Positions 8,029 through 16,568 of a stretch of DNA of 64,000 nt are shown piece after piece (the first letter of the stretch is position 1; every line of letters starts with the position of its first letter). This DNA comes from JANNNX01 sp031398745 (GTDB lineage: Bacteria; Actinomycetota; Acidimicrobiia; Acidimicrobiales; CADCSY01). The translations under genes and the position numbers were made by a program. The notes under the pieces were generated by a model. The model was not told the DNA's origin, did no database searches, and was given only the letters and a program-made list of their open reading frames with translations. The DNA is taken from assembly GCA_031398745.1 (NCBI GenBank), contig JANNNX010000065.1, positions 1-64,000 of the forward strand. Reading direction: 5' to 3'.

Positions 8029-9225
8029 TCAGCGCACACGAGCCCGCCACCCTTCGGGCAGGACGGCGTCGAGCACGTCGTCGATGGACACCGCCCCCAG
8101 TAGCCGTCCCTGCTCGTCGCACACCGCCAGCGCCAGCAGGTTGTAGCTGGCCAGGCGGGCCGCGACCTCGATCTCGGGGGTAGCCGGCAGCACCGCCGGC
8201 ACCTCCTCGACGATCCGGCCGACCGCGGTCGAGGGCGGTTCCCGCAGCAGCCGCTGGAAGCCGATGGTGCCGACGTAGCGGCCGGTCGGTGGCTGCAGGG
8301 GGGGATCGACCACGAAGGCCTGGGCGGCCAGGGCGGGCGCGATGTCGGGGTCGCGTAGACGGGCCAGCACCTCGGCCACCGGTGCCGCCGGATCGATGAT
8401 CACCGGCTCGGGGGTCATCAGGCCCCCGGCCGTCCGTTCGCCGTGACGCAGCAGGGCCCGCAGCGGATCGGCCTCGTCGGGCTGCATGGCCTCGAGCAGG
8501 ACCCGCTGGCGGTCGCGGGGCAGCTCGGCCAGGAGGTCGGCGGCGTCGTCGGGCGCCATCTCTTCGAGGATGTGGGCCAGTCGCTCGACGTCGAGGCCCT
8601 CGATCAGGCGGACCTGCTCCTCCTCGTCGAGCTCCTCGAGGACGTCGGCCAGCCGCTCGTCCTCCATGGCTTCGGCGAGCACCCGGCGGCGTTCGAGCGG
8701 CAGGTCGCGGACGGCCCGGGCCACGTCCGAAGGGTGCATCTCCCGCCAGCCGACGATCTCCACCGGGATGGTGCTGTCGTCGAAGAGCTGGCGGACCTCG
8801 CGCCAGGGCACCAGCCGGGGCGCCCGGCGGCGGAGGCCCGAGCGGGCCCGCAGGGCCACCGTCGACACTTCCCACCCGGTCCGCTGCCCGGAGGTGCGGC
8901 GCAGGGCGAGGTCGGTGAGGACCTCGCCCTCGATGGTCCGATCGATGAGGTCGCTGGCCAGGATCTCGCCCGGCCGGCGCGTGAAGCCCCGAAGGTCGAT
9001 GGCCGCGCTGCGCAGGCGGATGCCGCCCCGGCTGACCTCGGTGACCCGCCCTCCCGAAATGAACACCCGGTGGCGGCTGATGGAGGCCACGAAGCCGACC
9101 ACCCGAGGCGCGGCCGGCGTGGCTGGGACCAGCACCACGTCGGCGACCCGGCCGATGGCCTTGCCGTCGGCATCGAGCAGCTCGAGCTGCATGACGCGCG
9201 AGGCGTAGACGACGTCGGCGGGCAT
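8029..9225 (-). CDS. PRC-barrel / MgtE N-terminal / CBS-pair protein
   Basis: A 398-residue soluble protein. Residues 1 to about 100 resemble a PRC-barrel; residues about 150-260 form the MgtE N-terminal superhelix with repeated L-x-E-L-D/P units (VLEELDEEEQ, LLAELPRDRQ); residues about 270-398 are a CBS pair (GGLMTPEPVIID, IDDVLDAVLPE). The transmembrane channel domain of true MgtE magnesium channels is missing, so this is a stand-alone sensor-like part. A TACCCT box sits 7 nt before the ATG at 9225, indicating a leaderless transcript; the open frame further upstream is a shadow of other genes. Confidence 0.88.
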   Translation of the reverse strand: MPADVVYASRVMQLELLDADGKAIGRVADVVLVPATPAAPRVVGFVASISRHRVFISGGRVTEVSRGGIRLRSAAIDLRGFTRRPGEILASDLIDRTIEGEVLTDLALRRTSGQRTGWEVSTVALRARSGLRRRAPRLVPWREVRQLFDDSTIPVEIVGWREMHPSDVARAVRDLPLERRRVLAEAMEDERLADVLEELDEEEQVRLIEGLDVERLAHILEEMAPDDAADLLAELPRDRQRVLLEAMQPDEADPLRALLRHGERTAGGLMTPEPVIIDPAAPVAEVLARLRDPDIAPALAAQAFVVDPPLQPPTGRYVGTIGFQRLLREPPSTAVGRIVEEVPAVLPATPEIEVAARLASYNLLALAVCDEQGRLLGAVSIDDVLDAVLPEGWRARVR

Positions 9226-9232
9226 CGGTGAG

Positions 9233-9238
9233 AGGGTA
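9233..9238 (-). promoter_or_regulatory. -10 box of the MgtE-N/CBS operon (leaderless)
   Basis: TACCCT on the minus strand, 7 nt before the ATG at 9225. Confidence 0.5.
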
Positions 9239-9263
9239 GGTGCGGACTCTCGCCTGGTGGGGG

Positions 9264-10166
9264 TTAGAGCGGGGGCCAGGCCGGTGGGCGGCGTCGCCTG
9301 CCTCGGCGGTCCTCGAGGGCCCAGGCCCGGCGCCAGGACGCGGTGTCCGGGCCGGTCAGCGACGGGGTCGTGCCTCGATGGGCCCGGCGCCGGGCCGCCC
9401 ACCAGTCCGACGTGGCCTCGTCCGCCAGCACGGCCACGGCCTCCTCGATGCGGGCCGCCAATCGGCGGGCGTCCTCTCCCTCGGCGGGCTGGAGGGGTGC
9501 ACCGAAGGTCACCCGGGTGGTGCCGGGCTTGGGCACCCGATCGCCGCGGGCGAAGATCCGGCTGGTGCCGTCGAGGTGCACCGGGACGACCGGGACCCCG
9601 GTGCGGATCGACAGGTAGGCGGCGCCGCCCCGGTGGCCCTGGCCCCACCCGTCGGGGCTGCGCCCGCCCTCGGGGAAGATGAGCAGGCTCCACCGGTCGG
9701 CCAGCAGCTCGGCCGCCCGGTCGGCCGACTCCCGGCTCACCCGTCCCCGGTCGATGGGGAAGGCGTTGATGGCCAGTGCCGAGGCCACCGAAGCCGCTCG
9801 GGTGGCGAAGAAGTAGTCGGCGGCCGCGGCTACCACCACGCGGTGGCGCCACCGGGCCGGGATCGAGGTCAGCAACAGGGGGGTGTCGAGGTGGCTGTGG
9901 TGGTTGGCGGCGAAGATGACCGGGCCCCGCAGCTCGGCCAACCGGTCGGCGCCGGCCCGGGTCGGCGCCGACAGTCCCCGCACCACCGCCCGCATCGGGC
10001 CCTCCACCAGCGCCGCCCGAGTCCAACGGGCAGGGCCGCGGCGGGCCCACGAGGTGTCGTAGTCGTGGCCCTTGTGGGCGGGGGCGGCGGGGACCTCGAC
10101 GCCCACCGGAGCGGTCGGGGCCCGCAGCGGGAAGCCGGGGTCGGGGAGGCGGCGCGGCAGCTTCAT
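9264..10166 (-). CDS. 1-acylglycerol-3-phosphate acyltransferase-like (PlsC family)
   Basis: A 300-residue lysophospholipid acyltransferase-like protein. The acyltransferase motif HHSHLD (NHx4D type) and the glycerolipid-binding motif FPEGGRS are both present. The ATG at 10166 opens the recognisable protein; the longer frame to 10280 overlaps the upstream gene. It is the last gene of the four-gene minus-strand set 15417-9264 and probably acylates a lipid made by its neighbours. Whether the acceptor is lysophosphatidate is not visible. Confidence 0.88.
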   Translation of the reverse strand: MKLPRRLPDPGFPLRAPTAPVGVEVPAAPAHKGHDYDTSWARRGPARWTRAALVEGPMRAVVRGLSAPTRAGADRLAELRGPVIFAANHHSHLDTPLLLTSIPARWRHRVVVAAAADYFFATRAASVASALAINAFPIDRGRVSRESADRAAELLADRWSLLIFPEGGRSPDGWGQGHRGGAAYLSIRTGVPVVPVHLDGTSRIFARGDRVPKPGTTRVTFGAPLQPAEGEDARRLAARIEEAVAVLADEATSDWWAARRRAHRGTTPSLTGPDTASWRRAWALEDRRGRRRRPPAWPPL

Positions 10167-10188
10167 CGACGCGGGTCGCTCGGTGTCG

Positions 10189-11775
10189 TCACTGGACCTC
10201 GGCCATGAGCAGCGGCGGGGCGTGGAGGTGGGTGATCGACGGGTGGGGGCCGACCACGTCGGTCGCCATCTCGAAGGCATCGTCGAAGGTCGAGGCCGGC
10301 TTGAAGCCGAGCCGGCGCACCGCGGCCGGGTCGCCGCCGACGACGATCACCCCGCCGAGGTGTTGGAGGGCGTGGGCGCACCAGTACCACATGTAGAAGG
10401 GGTGCACTCCGTGGTAGGCGTGGCTGGTTCGGTAGAGGTGGCGGTACCACTCGTCCTCGGCGTACTGCTGCTCCCAGCGCTTCTCGATCTCGAGGGGATC
10501 GGTGGTGTCGGCCAGGACCTGCTCGAAGAAGTCGATGTAGCTGGGGTGGTGCACCGGATGGAACTCCCAGGGGGTGGGGTGGCCCATGATCAGGACCCCG
10601 CCCTCCCGCACCAGCGGCTTGCCCCGGTACATGTTGAACAGGTACCCGAGACCCAGGCAGGCGACCAGGATCGGGTTCATGATCGAGTTGACGTTGTAGG
10701 GCGAGATGTAGGGCAGACCCATCGTCAGCACGTCGCTCTGGCCCTCGACGGTCACGGCCTGCTGCTCCAGCACCTTGGCGGTGGTAAGGGCGTGGACCGA
10801 CTCGACCTCACCGGCGATGACCCCGGTCAGGTCGTGCGGCGCCTCGATCGAGTGGAAGAGCTTGCGTCGAGCCCGGTTGGGGAGGCGGTCGAGGCCCTTG
10901 GACGACGCCACGAACAGGGCACGGTCCCGGGCCCGCCACTCCCACTCCCGCTTCTGGAGGAAGTCGAAGGGGGCCGGGAAGGTGTCGTTGTTGAGGGTGG
11001 TCTCGATCTGGAAGACCTTGACCCCGGCGTCGCGGATGAGCCGGCCCATCCGCCAGTTGGCGCTGTGCAGCTCGGAGCGGTGCTGGTCCATGAACGACCG
11101 GCTGCGCTGCATCGTGGCCACGTTGTGGTGGTGGCGCAGGCTGCGGTAGCTGGCCAGCCCGGTGGCGACGGACTTGTGGCCGCCGTCCATGGTGACGAGG
11201 TTGATGTTGACGTAGACGAGGAGGTCGGATTCGGCGGCCCGACGGCTGATCTCGACCTCTTCGCCCTGGTCGGTCTCGCCCAGCAGGGCCATGGCCTCGG
11301 GGTCCTCGGCGTCGTGGTTGTAGAGCAGGCCCCGGGGCGCGAAGGCGTCGTAGACCCGGTCGCCGACCGCGTGGCGCAGCTCGGACTCGGTCATCCGCCG
11401 ATGCAGGGCGAGGGCGGCGATGATCTCGACGTCGTCGACCCCGGCCTCGGCCGCGAGGTCGAGAACGGCCTCGATGACCCGCTGGCGGGCGTCGGGGCTG
11501 CGCATGGCCGGGAGCGGCAGCGAGACGTCGTCGAAGGCGATGGTGAGCTTCATCCCGGCGAACAGCTGGGCCGGCAGAGGGTCCGCGTTGACCGGGTTGA
11601 GCAGGGCATGGCGGATCGCGGTGTCGGGGTCGCGCAGGGTGGCCAGCGGCTCTCCCGGATAGACGACCCGGGTGCCGATCGGCATGCGCTGGAGGTGGAA
11701 CCCCTCGCCGTGCATGAGGAGCAAGGGTGGTGTCGAGCGATCGACCTCGAGGACGAATCCGGGACGGGGGCTCAT
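10189..11775 (-). CDS. LarA-like (DUF2088) putative nickel-pincer enzyme
   Basis: A 528-residue protein whose N-terminal half matches the LarA N-terminal domain. H125, K201 (GGHKSVATG) and H217 reproduce the exact spacing of H108, K184 and H200 of lactate racemase, where the lysine tethers the nickel-pincer cofactor and H200 binds nickel. The second LarA catalytic histidine (H174) corresponds to I191 here, so the chemistry should differ from lactate racemisation. The C-terminal half (residues about 350-528) is His- and aromatic-rich (HPTPWEFHPVHHPS). It lies between an alcohol dehydrogenase and an acyltransferase gene. No larB, larC or larE lies in the window. Confidence 0.8.
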   Translation of the reverse strand: MSPRPGFVLEVDRSTPPLLLMHGEGFHLQRMPIGTRVVYPGEPLATLRDPDTAIRHALLNPVNADPLPAQLFAGMKLTIAFDDVSLPLPAMRSPDARQRVIEAVLDLAAEAGVDDVEIIAALALHRRMTESELRHAVGDRVYDAFAPRGLLYNHDAEDPEAMALLGETDQGEEVEISRRAAESDLLVYVNINLVTMDGGHKSVATGLASYRSLRHHHNVATMQRSRSFMDQHRSELHSANWRMGRLIRDAGVKVFQIETTLNNDTFPAPFDFLQKREWEWRARDRALFVASSKGLDRLPNRARRKLFHSIEAPHDLTGVIAGEVESVHALTTAKVLEQQAVTVEGQSDVLTMGLPYISPYNVNSIMNPILVACLGLGYLFNMYRGKPLVREGGVLIMGHPTPWEFHPVHHPSYIDFFEQVLADTTDPLEIEKRWEQQYAEDEWYRHLYRTSHAYHGVHPFYMWYWCAHALQHLGGVIVVGGDPAAVRRLGFKPASTFDDAFEMATDVVGPHPSITHLHAPPLLMAEVQ

Positions 11776-11800
11776 GGGTGCAGCCTCATGGGGTGGAGCC

Positions 11801-13006
11801 TCACAGACGGTCTCTCTCTCGTTCGGCGCGGAGGTCGAAGGCGACCTTGACCGTGCCCCGACGCCCCGCGTCGGCGGCGTGGGCCAGGGCGTCTCGGTAG
11901 CGGTCGAGGGCGTAGGTGGCGCCCACCAAGCGCCCGAGGCCAGCCTCGGCCACCAGTTCGAAGGCCAGGTCGAAGGTCCGGCGCTCGTCCACTGGGGTGC
12001 CGTCGCGGTCGAGGCGCTCGGTGCCGTAGGCGTAGGCCCCGGTCAGGCGGATCTCGCGCTGCCAGAGCGGGGTGAGGTCGACCGTGGTCTCGCCGGCCAT
12101 ACCCACCAGCACGATCTCGCCCTGGGGTCGGGTGATGGCCAGGGCCTGGGCCAGCGACTCGGCCGAGCCCACGCAGTCGAGAACGACGGCCGCCCCGCTG
12201 GCCAGGCGGTCGCCGACCACCATCGAGCCGGTGGCCCGGCGGACCGCTCGCAGCACCTCGCCCGGCTTGACCACCTGGTCGGCGCCCAGCTCGGTGGCCA
12301 GGCGACGTTGCTCGGGGTGCTTGGCGGTGGCGATGATCGTGGACCCGCGGGCGAGACCCAGCTTGCCCAGCGCCGCCAGCACGGCCAGGCCGATGGTTCC
12401 CGCCCCCAGCACGACGACGACATCGCCATCGAAGGTCGACACGGCATTCGCCGCGTGGAGGGCACAGGCCGCCGGTTCGACCATCACCGCCTGCTCGTCG
12501 GTCAGCTCGTCGGGCACCCGGTGCAGCTGAGACTCGTGGGCGTTGAGGGCGATCGACCAGCCCCCGCCGGTGTCGGCGCAGTAGCCGGTCTGGAGGCCGG
12601 GCCGAAGGTGGCCGTGGGTCAGGTGCTCGCAGGACTGGGTCTCGCCCACCTGGCACGCCGGACACGGCGGGTGGATGCCGCGGGCGGCGCAGGCCAGCAC
12701 GGGCTCGACCACCACCCGGGTCCCGTCGTCGAGCTCGCCCACGATCTCGTGGCCGGGCACGAAGGGAAAGCTGACGAGGGGCTCGAACCAGCGCGACGAC
12801 ACCGCGTCGACGGTGGCCAGGTCGGAGCCGCAGATGCCAGCCAGCCGAGGTCGGACCCGCTGCCAGTCCGGTCCGGGCCGGGCGGGCGGGTCGATGTCGA
12901 CCAGCGACAGGGGCCCCACGGCCGCGCCCCGACCGGGCACCAGTGCCCCGGCCACCCGAGCGGCCGCGAAGCGGGCCATCGACCGCTGGACCTGGAGCGC
13001 CTTCAC
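11801..13006 (-). CDS. Zinc-dependent alcohol dehydrogenase (MDR family)
   Basis: A 401-residue medium-chain dehydrogenase. The catalytic zinc site is indicated by GICGSD and PGHEIVG, and a cysteine-rich lobe PPCPACQVGETQSC marks the structural zinc site. The Rossmann fold motif VLGAGTIGLAVLAALG follows at about residue 195. The GTG at 13006 overlaps the stop of the reductase-HAD gene (GTGA). It probably interconverts an alcohol and aldehyde or ketone in the same lipid pathway as the acyl-CoA reductase-like neighbour. The substrate is not predictable. Confidence 0.88.
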   Translation of the reverse strand: MKALQVQRSMARFAAARVAGALVPGRGAAVGPLSLVDIDPPARPGPDWQRVRPRLAGICGSDLATVDAVSSRWFEPLVSFPFVPGHEIVGELDDGTRVVVEPVLACAARGIHPPCPACQVGETQSCEHLTHGHLRPGLQTGYCADTGGGWSIALNAHESQLHRVPDELTDEQAVMVEPAACALHAANAVSTFDGDVVVVLGAGTIGLAVLAALGKLGLARGSTIIATAKHPEQRRLATELGADQVVKPGEVLRAVRRATGSMVVGDRLASGAAVVLDCVGSAESLAQALAITRPQGEIVLVGMAGETTVDLTPLWQREIRLTGAYAYGTERLDRDGTPVDERRTFDLAFELVAEAGLGRLVGATYALDRYRDALAHAADAGRRGTVKVAFDLRAERERDRL

Positions 13007-15417
13007 CCCTCGCCCCTTCCCCCGGCGCGATCCCGGAGCGGGCCGGGACGGCTCCCGGCCCGCCGGCCGGTCGAGAACGAGGTCGCCCGGGTGCTGGGAC
13101 CGATCGGCAGCAGGGGTCGGGTGTCACCCGGCGCCTTGGCCCAGTGCTCGACCAGCCAGCCCCGCTTGCGGGCGATGGCGGCGAGGCGGGTTTCGGGGTT
13201 GACCGCCACCGGGAAGCCGACGACATCGAGCATCGGGAGGTCGGAGGAGGAGTCGGCGTAGGCCACCGATTCCTCCAGGCGGTAGCCCTCGGCGGCCGCG
13301 AAGTCGGCCATGAGCAGGGCCCGGGCCTCGCCAGTGGGTGGCGCCTCGTCGAGCTCGCCGGTGTAGCGGCCGTGGCGGTCGGTGCCCATCCGGGCGCAGA
13401 TGATGTCGTCGAAGAGGTGGGAGAGCGAGCGCTCGACCACGACGTCGAGGGCGCCGGTGATGAGGACCGTGCGGTGGCCCAGTCGCCGGTGCTCGCGCAC
13501 CCGGCGGATGCCGGCGGGGAACGACTTGGCCAGGATCAGGTGGCTGAACAGGGCCTCGGCGTCCTCGGCCAGCCGCTCGACCGGTGCGTCCTCGTAGCGG
13601 CGGTAGAAGTGGCGGAGGAAGTCGCCCCGGTCCCGCCGGTCCAAGGCCAGCAGCGAGGGGCCCTCGGCGAGGGTCTTGGCCGCGAACCGCAGGCGGTCGA
13701 CGGTGCCCAGCCGGCGGGTGGCGAGCCAGGCGTAGGACTCGACCACGTTCGACGCGATGAGGGTGTTCTCGAGGTCGAACACGGCCATGTGCCGGGCCGG
13801 GTCGAGCACCTGCCGGCGCAGCCGGGTCGAGCGACTGTCGGTGGTCCGGGCCCCGGCCGTGGTGCGGACCCGGGCGTGCTCGACCACCGAGGGGAGGTGG
13901 ATCTGGCGAACGTAGGTCGGCCAGTCGATGACGCCCGGGTCGAAGCAGAAGTCGGCCTGGTCGTCGGCGTCGAGGGAGACCCAGCGCTCGAGGAGCCGGT
14001 CCACTCGGAAGCGGGCCTCGGTCTCGGCGTAGGCGCCGTAGAGCTCGACGTAGCCGAGGGCTCGGGCGGCGTCCGCTCGGCGCTCGGCCAGGGCGGCCGA
14101 CCAGGTTGCCTGGTTGCCCCGCAGGGGAAGGGCGCCGAGGACTCGCTCGGCCCGGTCGAGCCAACCGACCGCCCGTTCGAGCTGGCCCTGCACCCGTCCT
14201 CGCCCCGGGAAGGTCCACTCGGGCACGACGATCGGCTGGCCCTTGGTGTCATAGAGCGGGTGCTCGGAGAACCAGCCTTGGACGAGGTCGACCAGGGCTC
14301 GGTACCGCAGCGGGTTGGCCGTGCCCGACGCCACCTGGACCACCGCGGGCTCGGGTTCGGGACCCCGGGCGGCGGCGTCGAGGACCGCGGCCACGACCAG
14401 ATCGACGGGGATGACATCGACCACGCCCTCGGGCAGGCCGGGGAACTCGCGGAGCAGCCCCCGGGCGTAGCTGATGATGACCGGCTCGGCCATGCGGAAG
14501 CCGCGGATCCAGCCCGGACGGGGCTCGGCCAGGGCCGACTCGATGATCGACGGCCGCACGATGGTCACCGGCAGCGTCCCTCGGGTCTCGAGCAGAGCCT
14601 GCTCGCCGAGGGCCTTGGTGTAGGCGTAGGCGTCGGGCCACCCGAGCGACTGGGCCCGCTTGCGACCGGCGTCGACCAGCCGCTCGGCGACCCAGTCGTC
14701 GCGCAGCTTCTCGCCTCTCTCGGCCAACAGCGGGGTCCCGGCCGCGCCCAGCTCGCGGCGGGCCCCCTTGGCGAAGTCGGCCAGCCGGTCGGGGGTGCGG
14801 CTCTCGGCCTCGAGATCGGCCCGCAGGCGTCGGGCCGCCGCCACCTCGGCCCGCCAGTCGAGGTCGAGCGACAGGAGCTGGCCCGGCAGAGGCGCCTCGG
14901 GCGAGTCACCGCGGCGAACACCGGCGACGTAGCACGTCGACACCGCCACCAAGTGGGCCGAGGACCCGACGTCGCGCAGAGCGGTCGCGAGGCGCGACGG
15001 GCCGAGGAGGTTGACCTCCACGGCGGCGTCGAGCGGCGAGTCGAAGGCGACCGTGGCGGCCGAGTGGATGACCACGTCGCAGCTCGCCAGCAGGGCCCGA
15101 CCTTCGTCGTCGAGACCCAGACCATCGACCCCCACGTCGCCGGCGATGACCTGCACCCGCCGGGCGACCATGGCCTCGAAGTCCTCGCCGGCGTCGCCGG
15201 CCGGACTGTGCTGTTGGCGCAAGCGGTCGAAGGCGTCGTTGCGCAGCACCTCGCGGCGCGCCCGCTCGGCCGCTGGAGTGCGTCGTCCGGGCCGGATCAG
15301 CAGGACCAGCTCGCAGTCGGGGGCACCCCGCAGGAGCCGTTCGACCAGGGCGGTGCCGAGGAACCCGGTCGAGCCGGTGACGAGGAGGCGTCGGCCGGCC
15401 AGCGCCTGGGGGATCAC
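13003..15417 (-). CDS. Fatty acyl-CoA reductase-like SDR fused to HAD-IB phosphatase
   Basis: An 804-residue fusion. Residues about 8-420 form an extended SDR of the male-sterility/acyl-CoA reductase type: TGSTGFLGTALVERLL binds NAD(P), and YAYTK holds the Tyr-Lys pair. Residues about 540-760 are a HAD-IB phosphatase with FDLENT (nucleophile Asp, with Glu in place of the usual second Asp), VLITGA and YADSSSDLPML. The last 50 residues are Arg/Pro-rich. The GTG start at 15417 has TAGAGA 6 nt upstream. It heads the operon with the dehydrogenase, LarA-like and PlsC genes, suggesting reduction and dephosphorylation steps in making a lipid or fatty alcohol. Confidence 0.88.
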   Translation of the reverse strand: MIPQALAGRRLLVTGSTGFLGTALVERLLRGAPDCELVLLIRPGRRTPAAERARREVLRNDAFDRLRQQHSPAGDAGEDFEAMVARRVQVIAGDVGVDGLGLDDEGRALLASCDVVIHSAATVAFDSPLDAAVEVNLLGPSRLATALRDVGSSAHLVAVSTCYVAGVRRGDSPEAPLPGQLLSLDLDWRAEVAAARRLRADLEAESRTPDRLADFAKGARRELGAAGTPLLAERGEKLRDDWVAERLVDAGRKRAQSLGWPDAYAYTKALGEQALLETRGTLPVTIVRPSIIESALAEPRPGWIRGFRMAEPVIISYARGLLREFPGLPEGVVDVIPVDLVVAAVLDAAARGPEPEPAVVQVASGTANPLRYRALVDLVQGWFSEHPLYDTKGQPIVVPEWTFPGRGRVQGQLERAVGWLDRAERVLGALPLRGNQATWSAALAERRADAARALGYVELYGAYAETEARFRVDRLLERWVSLDADDQADFCFDPGVIDWPTYVRQIHLPSVVEHARVRTTAGARTTDSRSTRLRRQVLDPARHMAVFDLENTLIASNVVESYAWLATRRLGTVDRLRFAAKTLAEGPSLLALDRRDRGDFLRHFYRRYEDAPVERLAEDAEALFSHLILAKSFPAGIRRVREHRRLGHRTVLITGALDVVVERSLSHLFDDIICARMGTDRHGRYTGELDEAPPTGEARALLMADFAAAEGYRLEESVAYADSSSDLPMLDVVGFPVAVNPETRLAAIARKRGWLVEHWAKAPGDTRPLLPIGPSTRATSFSTGRRAGSRPGPLRDRAGGRGEG

Positions 15418-15490
15418 CGCCCCTCTCTACCATCCGACCGGCCCCCGGCCGCGCCCCTGGGGCGACCGACGGCACTCGGTCCGGTGGTGC

Positions 15491-16549
15491 TCAGCGTGTA
15501 CGCCCGACGCGCCCGGCCCGCCGGGCGTGGCGCTCGAGGGCCAGGCCCACCAGGCGGTCGACCAGCTCGGGGTAGTCCAGCCCCGACTCGGCCCAGAGCC
15601 TCGGGTACATGGAGAAGGGGGTGAAGCCGGGGATCGTGTTGACCTCGTTGATCACCAGACCCCGGCCTCCCTCCTCGTAGAAGAGGTCGACCCGGGCCAG
15701 GCCCTCGACCCGCAGTAGATCGGCCGCGGCCAGGGCCAGGGCCCGCACCTGGTCGGCCAGGGCGCCGGAGATGGGCGCCGGCACCCGCAGCTCGGCGGCG
15801 CCGTCGAGGTACTTGTCCTCGAAGTCGTAGAAGTCGTGGGTGGGCACCACCTCGCCGACCGCCGAGGCGGCCAGTGCTCCGGTGTTGCCGAGGATGCCGC
15901 ACTCGAGCTCGCGCCCGTTCACCGCCTCCTCGATGACCACCAGATCGTCGAACTTCGCGGCCAGGTCGATGGCCCCGGCCAGGGCTCCGGGCTCGGTGAC
16001 CCGGCTCACGCCGATCGACGACCCGAGGTTGGCCGGCTTCACGAACACCGGCCAGCCCAGGGTCGCGCCGACCCGATCGGGCGTGGCCGCAGCCCGATCG
16101 TCGGCCGCGAAGCTCAGGTAGCGGACCTGGGGGAGGCCGTGGCCGGCCAGCACGTCCTTGGCCATGGCCTTGTCCATGCACAGCGCCGAGCCGAGGACCC
16201 CGGCGCCGACGTAGGCCACGCCCGCCAGTTCGAGCAGTCCCTGGATGGTCCCGTCCTCGCCCATCGGCCCGTGCAGCAGCGGGAGCACCACCGGTCGGTC
16301 GGCCAGCACCTCGCTCGGGGTGGTGGGGGCCCCGACGGCGGCCAGCGCCCCCTCGGCGTCAGGAGCCGCCCGGTGCCAGGTGCCGTCGTGGTCGATGCCG
16401 ATCGTGGTCAGCCGGTAGCGGCTGGGGTCGAGGGCGGCGAGCACCGACGCCGCGGTCAAACAGGAGATCTCGTGCTCGGCCGAGCGTCCGCCGAAGAGCA
16501 CCACCAGCGCCACCCGGTCAGGCAGCGGGGGCGCCGGAGGCAAGGCCAC
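15491..16549 (-). CDS. ddl: D-alanine--D-alanine ligase
   Basis: An ATP-grasp enzyme of 352 residues that makes D-Ala-D-Ala for peptidoglycan. The motifs LFGGRSAEHEIS, HGPMGEDGTIQG, KPANLGSSIGVS and the magnesium-binding end INEVNTIPGFT are all present. The GTG at 16549 is chosen because TACCGT lies 8 nt upstream, as in other leaderless genes here; the frame extends further but overlaps the divergent murF. Its divergent neighbour murF uses the product D-Ala-D-Ala, so the two consecutive steps share one 19-bp promoter region. Confidence 0.95.
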   Translation of the reverse strand: MALPPAPPLPDRVALVVLFGGRSAEHEISCLTAASVLAALDPSRYRLTTIGIDHDGTWHRAAPDAEGALAAVGAPTTPSEVLADRPVVLPLLHGPMGEDGTIQGLLELAGVAYVGAGVLGSALCMDKAMAKDVLAGHGLPQVRYLSFAADDRAAATPDRVGATLGWPVFVKPANLGSSIGVSRVTEPGALAGAIDLAAKFDDLVVIEEAVNGRELECGILGNTGALAASAVGEVVPTHDFYDFEDKYLDGAAELRVPAPISGALADQVRALALAAADLLRVEGLARVDLFYEEGGRGLVINEVNTIPGFTPFSMYPRLWAESGLDYPELVDRLVGLALERHARRAGRVGRTR

Positions 16550-16568
16550 GGTGTGGCACGGTAGCCCC

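Noticed and set aside
10072..11850. 592-codon plus-strand frame over the LarA-like gene
   Set aside because: It is the complement of a conserved coding sequence and has no recognisable motifs.
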